Assembly (NCBI GenBank): GCA_008973525.1
Contig: WACJ01000524.1
Coordinates: forward strand, 806,001-870,000
Source of the DNA: Stenopsyche tienmushanensis
Lineage: Eukaryota; Arthropoda; Insecta; Trichoptera; Stenopsychidae
DNA length: 64,000 nucleotides
Direction: 5' to 3'
The notes below the pieces were generated by a model that ran no database searches, was not told the DNA's origin, and saw nothing but the letters and a program-made list of their open reading frames with translations. Shown here in pieces: positions 22,000 to 35,358 of the stretch. The position numbers and the translations under genes are program-made. Numbering within the stretch: position 1 is the first letter of the stretch; each line of letters begins with the position of its first letter.

Positions 22000-24900
22000 A
22001 GCCTGAATGAACTTATTCGCTAAACATTTTTTTTATTGAATTTTTATTTTTTATTTGATCTTTCGTTCGTTATTTAAAAATAATATAAACGCTTTTTTGT
22101 GTATATTTGGTTGAAATTTTATTACCTAAAATAAAATTGTTATATAATTTGAAAAGACGTCACATGTATTATATGTCACATTATACATTGCTGACATCTA
22201 GACGTCGCATTTGGATGACTCTTTATAATGTTAAGAACCTTAGGGAAGGTTCCATAAATTGGATGATGATGTACTTACATCATTAGTAGAAATAGATCCT
22301 TATCAAACAATCAGGGTATTGTCAACTTAGCTTGATTGCTTATGCTCAATAGTACAGGAGCGTCTTTGTCCTATAGGTAAATTAAATAAACAAGCTAGTT
22401 TCCCTATGAATCATTGCAATCATGTCATTCGCACTAGATCAGCAAAGATCGATGTGTTTTTGTGCTAAATGTAACATGCGATGATAAATAGATGCTCCTA
22501 AATAATCCTTACCCCTAAAACATAATTAATAAATGATTTTATTACACCAGAATGAAAAAATAATTCTCTGTTTATGGTGTGATATCACCGGTGTAATCAG
22601 TATATATTGTTATATTGTGTAAATGCGAAACAAGAGCTTATATAAAAACGTTCAGTTTCACTCAATAAAATAATAGAAAGTACCCTATTTGTACCATTTA
22701 TTTTGGTCTTTAAAATAATCATTGCAAAAATAAAATAAAATTTTATATCCCTAAATTTGACTGATTTCAAAAATTAAAATTTCACCAGCGATTGACGATG
22801 AAAATGATATTTTTTTAAGATATACCAACTATTTTGTATGCTAACTACATTATTAATTCAATGTAAATAATTGATAAATAGGTCATTAATTTTAATAAAT
22901 GTAGACATTAGATATTTGACAGTAAATACAGAAATTCTCTGGATTGAATGTTATCATTTGATCGAATTTTTCAGTTTATTTCACATGGTTTTTTAAATGT
23001 TATTTGAGATTTTTAAGTCTTTTCGTTCCATATTTACGTAACATAACATCATCATAATATTAGTTTCAAGTTTTAATGTGTATTAACGTAGTAAATCATA
23101 GTTCACTTCGCATAATTTAATCGGAGAGATTACTTCTAACGGTAGTATAAATACTATCTAAATTAATCGAACAAACCGTCAAATATGGTAATTAGATATT
23201 GAGCACGAGAGTCAGCAATCGCATCAAAATGGATGTCCATCCATAAATCTGCAAACGATATCGTTTTAAATTCAGTACAACAATGCACAGTGCCGAGTTA
23301 AACCTATCGAGGAAATCGAATAAATCTAACAGGACCCATGTCCTCCTATGACTGAAAATCCGTAGCCGAAACGAGATTATTTTAATGTATCAGATTAGCA
23401 TGAGATAATGGATACCGATAGAGTGCAATCGACATCAGTGCCCGAATCTGCCCCGGGAAGTCCAGCTCTATGCTGGACCGTGACGATGTACCAGAATGAT
23501 GAATATCAGCCCGTCCTCCCCATGAATATTCATTAAAACCTGTGTGATGGTCATCGTTACATTCGCAATCGCCATTCATTTACAATGATATGCACTAGAA
23601 CGAATTACTCTGATTTTATTAAATTTGCATAACTACAAATGTTTTCCACTACCATTTTCTTGTTTGTAAAGCGTCCTTATTCGTGAGAGTTTAGTATTCA
23701 TAATAATGCACAAAACGAAAAGCATCTATTTTTGTATTTCTTATGGAAAACTTCATCGATATTTTACTCTGATGTAAATCAACGAAGTATTAATTAATTA
23801 TGAAAGATAATTCGTGATTTTTTTGTACTATAACTGGATATAAAACCCAAAACATACATAAATTTTAAATATTCACTTGTAGATAGCCTCGAGCCCAATT
23901 TTCGAGACCAAAAGTCTAATTTAATCATCCTTGATTTAAATCTATAAAAGGTGTCATTAATAACCACATTTTCAAAAATATGTGTATATGCTATGAAAAC
24001 CATGTCAAAATTATCATCAATTATCTCATAAAAGGGACTGCAAAAAGCTATTTATTGTATTAAAATATAGTTTTCCAACAAATTTTAAAATATATTGATT
24101 ATTGTTGTGAAAATGCAATAGCAATGAAAAGCACATAACACACATAGAAGAATTTCAATGTTTCATACAACCTATATCTTGAGTGAGAAAAATGTCTAGA
24201 TTAGAACTTTTCTCTTTCATCTAGCAATCTATCCTTAAATGCTATTGATTTATCAATCTTTTTTCTAATATTTCGCTTATTTCAGACTTTGAACACAAAA
24301 AATACTCTATCGAAGATTCTTAATTAGTTCTTAGCAATTTCTCATTCATCTTCTCGTTTTCTTTTGGCTTTATTTAAGTTTCGCCCAGATCTTCCGTACC
24401 CAATTTAACATCAAAGAATAACATCTTTTGCGGGATCAATATCCATATTTGTATTATTCGTCTATACTAAAATATTGTATTTAAAAATTATAATAACTGT
24501 AAATATATATGTTTACAAAAAAATATCAAAACCCCCTCGAAAAACACAAACATTACGTAAAATTTAAATTAATTAGTACAAAACACAAGCTTTATTGTTT
24601 TACAATATAATAGTTCAATGTTTTAGCTTTATTGAAATATAAATTGAATATAGTGATTCAAGATTTTCCATTTGAGTATTTTGTAAAGCATTGTCTCCAT
24701 TAAATAATAGTTATGTATCATAGTTAGTAGTATCATCCGGATGAAAAACATTTATATCGAACAATAAGCGATTATCAAATCCTCAAAATATGGATGGTTT
24801 ATAATATTTTAAAAAAAGTCCGTCATGGTAGCTTAAATTAGTAACATTGATGTTAAAATATTATTAAGTATCATTTGAGATATTCCGAAATTATTTTTAA

Positions 24901-27900
24901 AATTGTTTAAATATATATTTTGAATGGAGTATAATTGAAATCCCTTCAGTATCTCTAATTTCATCGCAAAGAGCTTTTTAAAAACACTTTTGAAATTATA
25001 AAGCATCATCGTTCAGCTTTTTACCCTTGTTTTATTAACACTTCAAAGCGCCAGAAGACATCATAAAAATCGAATCAAATCAAACAGAGCTTTGATTCTC
25101 ATATTACTACCAATGCTACCAACAGTCGCCGAATCTTTAGTATTTCAAATCTCTCACAGAATTCCGACTCGCCAGAGATGCCGGGAGTCTTCGACTATTC
25201 AAGTATATCGAATCCCTGTTTACTTGACACAACCCGGGAATTGAATATCTAATTCGACGATGCTTCCTCTCGTCCATGACTGAATCAAAACGCAAACATT
25301 TGGGGAACTGTGAGCGGGTTAACGTAAACGCGGGGGTGGGACGTGTGCGAAAACTCCATAATGCCGGATCATTTTTTTCCCGCGAGCAAAAAACTACTGA
25401 CGATGGCACTCACCGTAATGAAAAATCTGCTCACCCCTTAAACTTGTGGCAAAGTTTGTCAGCTTTAACGCGGTAACTTTGTGGAAGATTTTTCCAAAGT
25501 TTGGCTAGTTTGAAACAACGAAAGTGATAATTTGTAGCCCTGGAAATATACCGCATTCTTGCGCCTCAAGTTCGAAAATGTTTCCGAATTTAAATATTTG
25601 TTGGAAAATCGATAATCAAATTTGTTCCATATTGGAACCAGATAATTTCGAATGGTTAATTACTGCAGCTCGGAATAAATGCATATATATTTGGCATACT
25701 ATAACCATGATTTGTAATAATATTCATCAGTTATTCGGATGAAATATTCAATAAAATCCATTAAGCACATAATTTCAATATACATTGAACAAACTAATCG
25801 CAATGAACGGAGCTCAGCTGTCATTCTCATTATTTGATTGTACACACTATTATATACTTTATTTAACAGCGAATACGAACAAAATGCCGGATATAATATG
25901 TTATATTGATTTTTTTTTCATTTATATCTCCACTGCGTATATTCATAGGTATAATATGATGATGCAGTTCTTTTCCAAGGTATTAAACTTATTTTCGTCT
26001 AATTTTTCCAGGATAACAAATGTGAACTATGATTAATGGAGCGGGTTGGCCCACGGGCAATGGTCGTACTCCAGATTAATATCCTCGGCTCGCGACTCCT
26101 ATGACGTGCAAAATTTTTCTCGCTTTATTATTGTCCCTGCGAAAGCTTTCTGTGCCTTCTTCATTATATCCAGAGCTTTTGTCCGTATTCTGCATCTAAA
26201 CTCCCCATTGTTCCCGGAACGCTTCGACAGTATCTAGAAGTTTTATTAAAATATTTCCGTTTTAAAATTTCTCTTCTTTGTGGACCGGAAAAACAAAGTG
26301 ACATGGAATTGTTTGTGTTTTTCTTTTTTCGGACGAAAAATTCTGAAATATTGTTTACCAGCTACGGGACAAAGTGCTTTAACGTATAACATACAATTAT
26401 ACGAAGACAAACAAGAACATAATTTCCGTGGCGAAAACTTCATAAGTCGCTGAATAAATAGCCACCACATATTTACTTTGGTCCCTTTGCCGTTTTTGTA
26501 ATTATTATTCAAATAAATAAATTTAAAGGATTATAATCGGTCAATAGAAACATAACTGAATCTAACAATTGGCGATATACTACGAAGGAACGTAAATTAA
26601 ATGCAATGTAAACTATTATTCATTGACATGAATAAAACTGATTATTAAAATAAGATAAGTTTGACTATATCTATATCTATCCTTCATCATCCTGATATTG
26701 ATTAATTAATTCGTTTCTTGTATATAAAAAAAATATATACAAAAAAATAAAATCGGAAATCATTCTGTTCTAAATTGAGCCCTATTACATTTTGAACTTA
26801 GGATTCCTCAGCTGTGACTTCTATTAGTGATGTGATTTTCCAATGACTGAGTCCCATTTAAATCTTGACTTTCATTGTCAGATTTATTTTTATCTTTGTC
26901 CTAATCTATTTTTGGCAAAAAAGTACTTTTTATATTGTAATATTCTATCGCTATCCTATATTTAAATTAGTATTCAAAATAAACAAGGATTTATATAATA
27001 ATAATTTACAATTTTTTCTTATTAAATTTTTATTGATAAAGTTTTATAAACTGTTAACTGAACATTTTAAATTTGAATTTAGAGAGAGATTATGAGCAGC
27101 GCATTTTCATTGTTATAATATTTGGCATTGTAAATAAGAAAACGGGCTTTAAGAGACGATGAACGTGTATGCATGATATATGCAAATGGAAGTTCTACTT
27201 TCACAGCGATTCCAAAAAACAACTTGAAGAGCAACCAACTATTCTAGTTATTCTAGAATAGAACTTTAATTTATGCGCAGAATCGTCTTGTAGATATTTT
27301 AAATGAGTTAAAAAGTACTAAATTTAAGAGCAAAATTAAAAACATTTTTATTAATATGATATAAAATAGAACAATTATTTATAAATTTGCATTTAAACAA
27401 ATACAGATTTTAGCTAAATAGTATTCCATTGCAATTTTTTTAACACTTCCTACATTGTTAATAATTCCTTAATTCAAATGCATTCCGACGTTTTCAACGT
27501 AAAGCACTGCTTTTGTGGTTCAAAACCTTTCACCAGCGTAGCCTTTCATCAGCCACAGGTCTACCTGTTTCCTACAAAATAGACTAAGCTCTAGTACAAA
27601 TCCACCTTTGTACACAATATGATCAAATTGCATTGCATCCGACTCTGCCGACATGTCGACAATATCTCTTACAGGAAATCAGGCTTAAAAGTAGATTTAT
27701 TCATCATGGTTGTCGCTTTTTGTGATCGCTCCAACATTTTAGTTTAATGAAACACATTATGAATTATGTTACGAAGAGCTTTTTGGCGTAATATCAATCC
27801 ATTGAAAGATTTATTTATTCATCCGCTATACATGCCATCTAAAAGCACATGAAATATATTCAATTTCCGATTAATGACTAGGAGGCTCTACTTACATAAA

Positions 27901-29640
27901 TCAGAATCGTGTGAATAATGGCTATATTATTATTCTGCGTAGCAGTTCGATTCCCCAGTTCGCGTGTGCTTTAGTGGGGCTTTTTAATGTCAGTGCTCGT
28001 TTTCTACTTACAACCTACCCCATATCACCCCCTCACATCTTTGCCAATTTCGCCGGCTACTATTACTTGAATTGTCAGTCTTAATATATTATTAGATGAA
28101 AGCATTCTGCAAGAAGTATGTGCTTTCATATTCAAACGAGGCGAATCCGGCGAAAGTGCCACTGAGGAGATACTTTGTGGCGATGAAAATATTTACACAG
28201 CTACAATTCAAATAATCAAATTTCCTGCTTTCATCCAATACACTTATATAAATATATATATTTTCTTAATATTAAAAAATATCTTTATGTATATTAATAA
28301 TGTATACTACGACTATCGTTGTTTAGTTCGGGCAGCATTTATCTCTTCCGCTATAAACTGTGACTGCTTTGACACGCCTCTCTCGACTATAAGAGAGTAT
28401 CCCAGTTTTTATTTGTCCTCTTCAAAAAAAAAAAAAAGTTAAGAAGCAAATTCGTCCTCGTGCATAAGTAATTCTTCAGTAGCAAAGTTTCGAAGTAAAG
28501 CAGTCCAATCCCCTTACCACAAAGTCTTACATAATACTATCCTCGTTTTGATCCCTTGTCGATTTAAAACATTTATACTTTCGCTTTCTACGTTAAAAAT
28601 GTTTTTTTATATTTACTACCAAAAACGCTCAGAATACAACTGACAAATCCATTAAACGGGCACCCAAAATTTATGATGTTTTTATAGTAAACTTGAATTT
28701 TTACTTAAACGTTTTCCTAATATATTCGCTTTTAAAACAATAAGAAAATCAATTTTTTCTCAATCCTGTCTTTTTGACATAATCATTAGTCCAAAGTTTT
28801 CACTTATGTTAAAAATTCGAATGACAAACTTACAATTTTACTCTATTATTTTTTATTTTGACGATTGAATTATATTTGGATGAAATAAGCTCATCTTCAT
28901 TCAAATAAGCTTAATAATTTATAAAGTTAGCGCTTTGCTTTTACAAAAGTTATAAAAATTAGTTCATCGAAAAAATCCGTTTTCGAAGGAAGACGTGGCA
29001 ATTCTAAAACAACAAGATCTTCATAAAATAAATACCCCTCGTGTCTCAGATAAATCTTCGCCAAGCGGCATCATCCCTTCGAGCACAAAACAAAAGTGAA
29101 AAACGATTCAATTTTTGTCGAGGGTTTCGAGTGTATCCTTTTCCCGAGTAATGCCAATTCGATCGATAAAGATAACAGCAGAAACATTTCCTATTGCGTT
29201 TTTTCAATGCACACATGCATAAAATAAGCACGGGGATCTTTTTACTCTATTCTATAATCTAATTTTTGGTGTGTGTATTAAAATAGTGTAGATATTTCGC
29301 TCAAAAGCCCTCTATTGTAGCTCTAAAAATAAAGAAAAACGGATCAATGTCTACCTACTTTTCAATATAAAATTGATGAGAGGTAAACTCCTCGTTCATG
29401 ATATAGAGGAAAAACCGCAAGGGAATCTCTTTTGTATGCCACATCGCTTCATTGTTCAGCATACTTATTCATCCAGCTCTTTCGCATGCATGATTTTAAT
29501 TTTATAAAATTTCTGGTTTAATTCAATTTAGCCCTACAAGAACCATGTTTGAATATAATATTTGAAAAGTACTGTCCTCATATGACTATCAAATTATATA
29601 CGATACAAAATAAGCACGTTAAAACATGTAATTCTATATA
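22000..29640. other. Intronic DNA with three GC-richer blocks
   Basis: No gene or classifiable repeat is seen over 7.6 kb. GC- and CpG-richer, non-coding blocks lie at about 23200-23580, 25130-25500 and 26030-26240. An inverted motif (TTACACC...GGTGTAA) lies at about 22543-22602. An A14 homopolymer lies at 28424-28437. A stretch at 27480-27740 has a denser, less AT-biased composition but gives no recognisable protein on either strand. Confidence 0.45.
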
Positions 29641-29679
29641 ATATTAGTTAAAGCGGAAAGAAATGTCATCTTTTTATTA

Positions 29680-30420
29680 TTTACTCATTAAAATAATTTC
29701 CATTGTTATTTATAATCGCCTTCCACAGATTAGGTAGCTTTTTAATGCCTAAATAAGTACAATATCAGGAGAATATGATGGATATTACAGCACTTCCAAA
29801 TCCAGCTCCCTTATTTTGTTCTGCGTAATCCTTGATGTGTGTGGTCTTGCATTCTTTGATTGTTAACTAGCACTGATCACTTTTTAGCATTTTCGCTTTT
29901 AACCTATCTAATTGTGCACTGTAAGCTCTGCTGTGACAGTTTGGCCAGGTTTTAATAACTCACAGTGAATTACGCTAAAAAAATCCTACCAAACACAAAG
30001 AAGGATCTTTTTCAAGGATAATGACGGTCGAGAGGTAGAAACAAGTACTTGATTTGAAGAAAGCCACTGTTTTTCTTTCTCTGGCTGTTGTAGAGAATCC
30101 ACTTCTCATCCCCAGTAACGATCTTTTTTAAAAATGCATCGGTTTCATACCTGGACAATAGCGATGAACAAATAGTTATTCATTGTTCCAAGACCGTTGA
30201 TGATAACTCGTGCCGTACCCAAATTCCCTGTCTATGTTTTTTCCCGAGTCTTTTCGAATGGTATTTTACTATCGACCAGGGACAGCCGATGTCTAGCGAT
30301 AATTCCTCTATTGTTTTTCGAAGATCAGATTCTACCAGAGAATTTAAAGCGTCATCATCGATTTTTAGAGGTTGATCGCAAATGGGTCTCATCAATTTCT
30401 GGCTTGAACATTTTCACTGT
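29680..30420 (-). pseudogene. mariner-type transposase pseudogene
   Basis: Read on the - strand from about 30395: ESDLRKTIEELSLDIGCPWS, then KRLGKKHRQGIWVRHELS, is the second helix-turn-helix region and linker typical of SETMAR-like mariners (consensus LGKxxKxxxWVPHEL). It is followed by LLSRYETDAFLKKIVTGDEK then WILYN (first catalytic Asp present in TGDEKW). After a frame change come VWWDFFSVIHCELLKPGQTV then TAELYSAQLDRLK (second Asp present in WWD). The third catalytic block, normally HDNARPH, is degraded to KECKTTHIKD. Stops and at least three frame changes kill it, and the first helix-turn-helix is missing. Terminal inverted repeats could not be matched by eye. Confidence 0.85.
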
Positions 30421-32500
30421 GGCTAAAAAAATATAAAAATATTTGAAAAAGTAAGACAAACAACAGATTATTAATTATTTTTTACTTGTTATAATGATGT
30501 CAAATAAAAAACATGACAAACCATCATCTGAATCGCCGCACAAGGTGACAAATGCCATCTAATGAACTTTTTCTTCCCCCGGTTTTGTGTATCTCAAGCA
30601 ATTGACCTCTTTTAAATGTTCGCGCTCATTTTCATTTCAAAACATTTGAAGAACGCCCTTCGTCTTACATCTCGCCTTAAACTGTTTACTTTGTCACGGT
30701 TTTATCCAACAGAGTTCATTTTGTGGAATAGCTCTGGCTACGATTGACCTTTTACCCCAGTCCTTCTTTAGGTAACCAATGCTGTCAGCTTCCAGTAATT
30801 CCATCCCCCGTAGCAATAGCAGAAGCGCCAAGATTCTGTAAGATTTTATGCTGTAAATCCATTACAATAAAGCTCAGGATGTACTCCTTCGGACTTGAAA
30901 ATGGTACGTTGCACCGGACATTAATTCGTAAGGCTTCCTTTGGAGCGACCTTCTTCATTTTGTCGAGTGTATAACTTGGCACTTAAGCAAAAAGCGATGG
31001 TATTTACCATACAAATTAATTTTCATTGAAAATAAATTTCGTCTTTCGTAATACTATTATCTTTTAAATCTTTTAGATACTTTCAAATAAAATGATTTTG
31101 TATTGTACATTTAATCATTTTAATGGTATCAGTAACGTATTCTGATAAATGTGTCTCATATGAGATCTTACATATTCTCAGAAGTATGAAATCTCTAATG
31201 CAAGTAGGAGATTGTACGGCTTAAAAACACAATGAAATACTTGTATACAAGCATTGAATAAGTTTCTAAACATTTTCTTCCTGAATGAGATAATATTCAC
31301 AATTCAGCAGTTCATAAATAATAAAACCGTATTTTATTAGAGGAGACGTCCATCAATAAAATAGACGAAAAAATGATAATGAGACCGCTATCATCTGCTA
31401 AAATTATGATTTGAGCCACAATGTTAAATAATTTCAAAAACAAACTAATCATATAAAATATCTCTTATAATGCATACAAATTACGTATTACTTTTTAAAG
31501 TCTTGTATAAATTCTTAAAAAATAACCCCAGTGCCTTTTCGTGTACCTCGTATTTTTAATTCTGCGCAAACTGAAGTCTTTAACCTTTCATAATCTTTTT
31601 TTACCGCCGCTCATCTTCCTCCGTCTTAAGTGTCATTCGTCCAATGGAACGCGAAGAAGTTTTATATTGCCAATTAAATACACCTTCCACGACTGAAGCA
31701 AACAATCGATCCGCGCGCTGAAAAGCACATTTTTTCCCCGAGATTCTAGCGTTTCAAAGACGTTACTCATTACCGGATCGATTGAAAAGAAGTAGAAGGC
31801 TTTACGAATGAATTACAAGCGGGTACTTTGATAAATAATTGCAGCGTTTGTGAAAAGATTTGTTATCTGAGAGACCTTTTTTTTTCTTTTTAAAAGGACC
31901 CTTTTAATGCTCCGTGTAATAAATCAACTATTTTTTTTTTTCTTCCGGAACCGAATTGTACGCCACTCACTCATTGCGTTGTTTCAGATTCAAAAGGATT
32001 ACAAACACTCTTAAATTGGGCCTTTCGGCAATTGTTTCTTTTCATATGTGTGCCCATATGTGCTCAATTTATTTCTATTTTTTTTTTTCGGAGATATTCG
32101 CATAAATTTAAAAAAAGAAAATACGGAATAATGTTATACAATTTTAGAACAAAGCGGAATTAAGGCCATAAAGAGATGATTTAAACATATAAACAGATAT
32201 GAATATTTTTATGATAGCTTATTCCAGAATAAAATTGACGTCATAAAAGCTCATGGCCGCCGCAGTGATAATTATCGAAACAATTTTCAATTTTCATGAA
32301 TTTACCATAGTTTTGTGCATTCATTGCATTTTCGAAATCGATAATTTTATCTAAACTAATAAAAACCCCTATTTTATCTCCATTCATACCTAACATTCAA
32401 ACCCCACATTATATAATTAGTTAAAATTTGAATTTATTTTGCCATTCAAAATTGATTTTACATATACATAGCGTTTTGCACATGGACCAACATTTTTTTT
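30421..32500. other. Intronic DNA; GC-richer blocks at 30560-30980 and 31600-31860
   Basis: The block 30560-30980 adjoins the mariner remnant and has overlapping open frames of 65 (-) and 76 (+) residues with fairly balanced composition. Neither resembles a family known to me, though an old exon or repeat cannot be excluded. Block 31600-31860 is CpG-rich and non-coding. The rest is AT-rich. Confidence 0.4.
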
Positions 32501-32801
32501 TGAAATTAGGGAAATCTTTTGCTACGTTTCACATATAGACCCTATGTCCCAAGTATCAGGGTATCAGGGTTATTTAAATTAAAATAACTTTTTTTATTTT
32601 TATACTTTGTAATATAATTTTGATCTAAATAAAGCATTATTTTAAGTAATTAATTTAAAGAAAATTAGTTCTGAGCTTCCAAAGTCACAAAAAATGTTTT
32701 AAATTTAGTTTTAAAATGTTCTCTAGTTCACGTCCCTAGACAAAGTCTAAAAATCCAATGGTGTCAGGTCTGAAGACCGTGTGGCCCACGGAATAAGGCT
32801 G
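32500..32801 (-). pseudogene. mariner-like C-terminal scrap with 3' region
   Basis: On the - strand, 32801-32749 reads SLIPWATRSSDLTPLDF followed by a stop. This matches the mariner/Tc1 block WPxRSPDLxPLDFFLWG that carries the last catalytic acidic residue. Only this block survives. The DNA continuing on the - strand to about 32500 ends in a motif (CATATAGACCCTATGTCCCA on the + strand, near 32532) that recurs in diverged form at 43828, so it is probably the 3' part of the same repeat. Three small hairpins lie next to each other here: GGTCTGAAGACC, CCGTGTGGCCCACGG and a 12-bp perfect stem at 32799-32827. Confidence 0.5.
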
Positions 32802-32827
32802 CCAAAATAATTTATTTATTTTGGCAG

Positions 32828-35160
32828 TTTATTTTGGTATTTATGCAATGCAGATCATACCAATAAATAGGAGAAAATATTAATATTTTCAATTGGTCGT
32901 TTCGATCGAAGTTTCCCTGATTTTCTGAATCTGAAAAAGTAATTACTTAGAGGATCAATGAAAACTACTTTAAAATATTTTTCAAATAATTTTCTCTTAT
33001 TTTTATCACATGTGGAAGGTAAATAGGAAAACGCCACATGAAAAATCTTTCGCTAAGAAAATCTCTTATGGAGATTGACTACATCCGATAACGGATATGG
33101 CACCTTAAAAAGAAGACGATAAAGGCATTCATTACCGGTTTTCGAAAAAAACCGTTTTAGAGATAAAAGCATCTAAATTTCTTAGCTGAATTATAGGCAA
33201 ATTTAAAATTCATTACTGTCATTTACAGAAATTATACATTTCCTATTATCTCCAACCTGCTAAAGCACAAATATTAAGGAATCCTTCGCAGAAAATGAAT
33301 AAAGGAGATCCATTAGCGTATAAATACTGTGAACCAGAGATTATTTGCTTAATCCAAATAACACATTGTTAATATATACATATATTTTAATATGATTAAT
33401 TGATTCTTGAAGACTCATTACCATATATTTTATTTATAAATAACCTTAAATTCTCATAAAGTTTAATCCAAGCCAGGAAATCGTATTATCCTCATTTGAG
33501 ATAAATTATTTATATAATTTTAAAACTCTCATTCGATGATTCATTCATTTTTGTTCTGTCAATCCCAAACATCGTTTTTATTTTAAAAAATATATTTATT
33601 AGCATAAATTTTATACTAATTTCATACCAAAAAAATAATATTTTTCTTTAACCTTAAAATTGCTTTCATGATAGAAATATTTCAGAAGTGTCGTTAACAA
33701 AGCATTAGAATCAAGATGAGCTATTTTTCTTTGTTGATTTAACTATTTATCGTCAATTCAAGGATTATTTCTATCATTACAAAGTTACAAGTATCGAACT
33801 CCCATAATACTCGTGCAATTTTATTGAGACTATCAAAGCCGAATATACGCTCGATCCAATTTTACCCGGGGTGACATAATCTTAAGTGTCCCAAATAATC
33901 ATAGATTTAAAATAATTATATTTTCTCTTTACGTTCTGCTATATATATATATATATACGTACATTTATTTCTTGCATTGTTTTGCTCTCATCTTGCGAAT
34001 GGTCTTTGTTATGTCAAGCCGTGGAATAATCCGATTACTTCACGATAACGAGGTCCAAAAAATCTTTAATTCGTTTCTTTGAAAAGCACTGACGATGGGC
34101 AATCAGTTCGCTCAGTGCCTGTGTACAATATCAAACTCGGTCTTTTATTAAAAATAAATCTTTTTAACTTTTAATATGCTGAAATTATTACGAAATTAAT
34201 CGCTCGCACTAATTACGTACATGCCCTCGTAAATCTTTTGACTGCTATTAATTTTGGTTATGTATTAATTTAGGACGATATAATAGTGTAAAAATATTTT
34301 TTTTATGATCGTCGAAGCAATTTTATTCACCCCCTAATAACGTTATGAATTCATTAAATGTATCTCGTCATAAAGTAGTAGACGAAATATTATTATATGA
34401 TATACTCGAGAAGCATTAATAATGAATTATTCTATTATTGAACCATGAATACTTTTTTATTTAGATATTTTTCTAGCAATACGTATTAATTATTGTTTGT
34501 ATTTTTGTACCGTTTATATCAATACTCAATAAAGATGCATAGAAAAGTGTTTATATATTGGATCATTTGGTTGGTTTTTACTTTAGACATATTCATAATT
34601 GTTCGTTGTGAATCAAGCTCATCCTGAGCTCCGAAAAAAACTATTGTGATCGTTATTATATTATAATTATATCTAGCAAGTTTGCTTATTATCATATCTC
34701 CTAAAGAAAAATATGATATTTTCGTTCATCATTAACATATCTTGTCTTTTTTTGACTTTACAGTATCTCCCATCCCAATAAAATCTTCCACGGCGATCCT
34801 TTGAAGTCAAACATTTTCAAATAATTTCTTGAAATAAATTTAACTATATGTCAATTTTCTTTCATCAAGTAAAAAGTATAAATATTTTTGAAGTAATATT
34901 TTAGTTCGATAACGTTTTTTTTCCTAAATGGTTGATTTTTATTTTCTCGTGTAAGAAAATAATATTTCAATACCTTCTATAATTGATGGTTGACCAAAAA
35001 CTGACATGCACCAACGTTACAGAGGAGCGAGGCGATAATATTTGGTTTGATGAACACTGTGTATGAAATTGAACACTATAAGATAAAAACCTTATTCGTC
35101 ATAATTTATTTTTATTTTTTTAAATATATTGTATATATATCTTCTTCTTCTTGAAAAACT
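32828..35160. other. AT-rich intronic DNA, no gene
   Basis: Nothing coding is recognised. Features are minor: a sequence at 33083-33107 shared with 7848-7872, a CGGTTTT...AAAACCG foldback near 33138-33157, and a (TA)9 microsatellite at 33940-33957. No block rises clearly above the AT-rich background. Confidence 0.5.
33940..33957. repeat. (TA)9 microsatellite
   Basis: Nine uninterrupted TA units, flanked by TTCTGC on the left and CGTACA on the right. Confidence 0.9.
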
Positions 35161-35169
35161 CATCCTCAG

Positions 35170-35358
35170 CTGCTGATATAAATTGAATGACATTTGTCCT
35201 AACGAAAATATAGTCACCCCATCCCAAACCACCCCTCCGAATATCAAACTCTCCTCTGCCTGGAACAAATTTTGCATACATCGTTACTCTTTAGGGCTTA
35301 TAATATCACAACTAAATCTGAATCCCGAGCAACGTCGGGCATGGATCGCTACTAAATT
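35170..35358 (+). mobile_element. Possible Helitron-type 3' end
   Basis: The motif CCCGAGCAACGTCGGG at 35323-35338 forms a 5-bp stem with a 6-nt loop. It is followed 9 bp later by CTACT, close to the CTAGT with which many insect Helitrons terminate after a short hairpin. The preceding 150 bp (CACCCC, then ACAAATTTTGCATACATCGT) resemble the body of short non-autonomous Helitrons. Because the terminal CTRR is imperfect (CTAC) and no TC start is identified, this is tentative. Confidence 0.3.
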
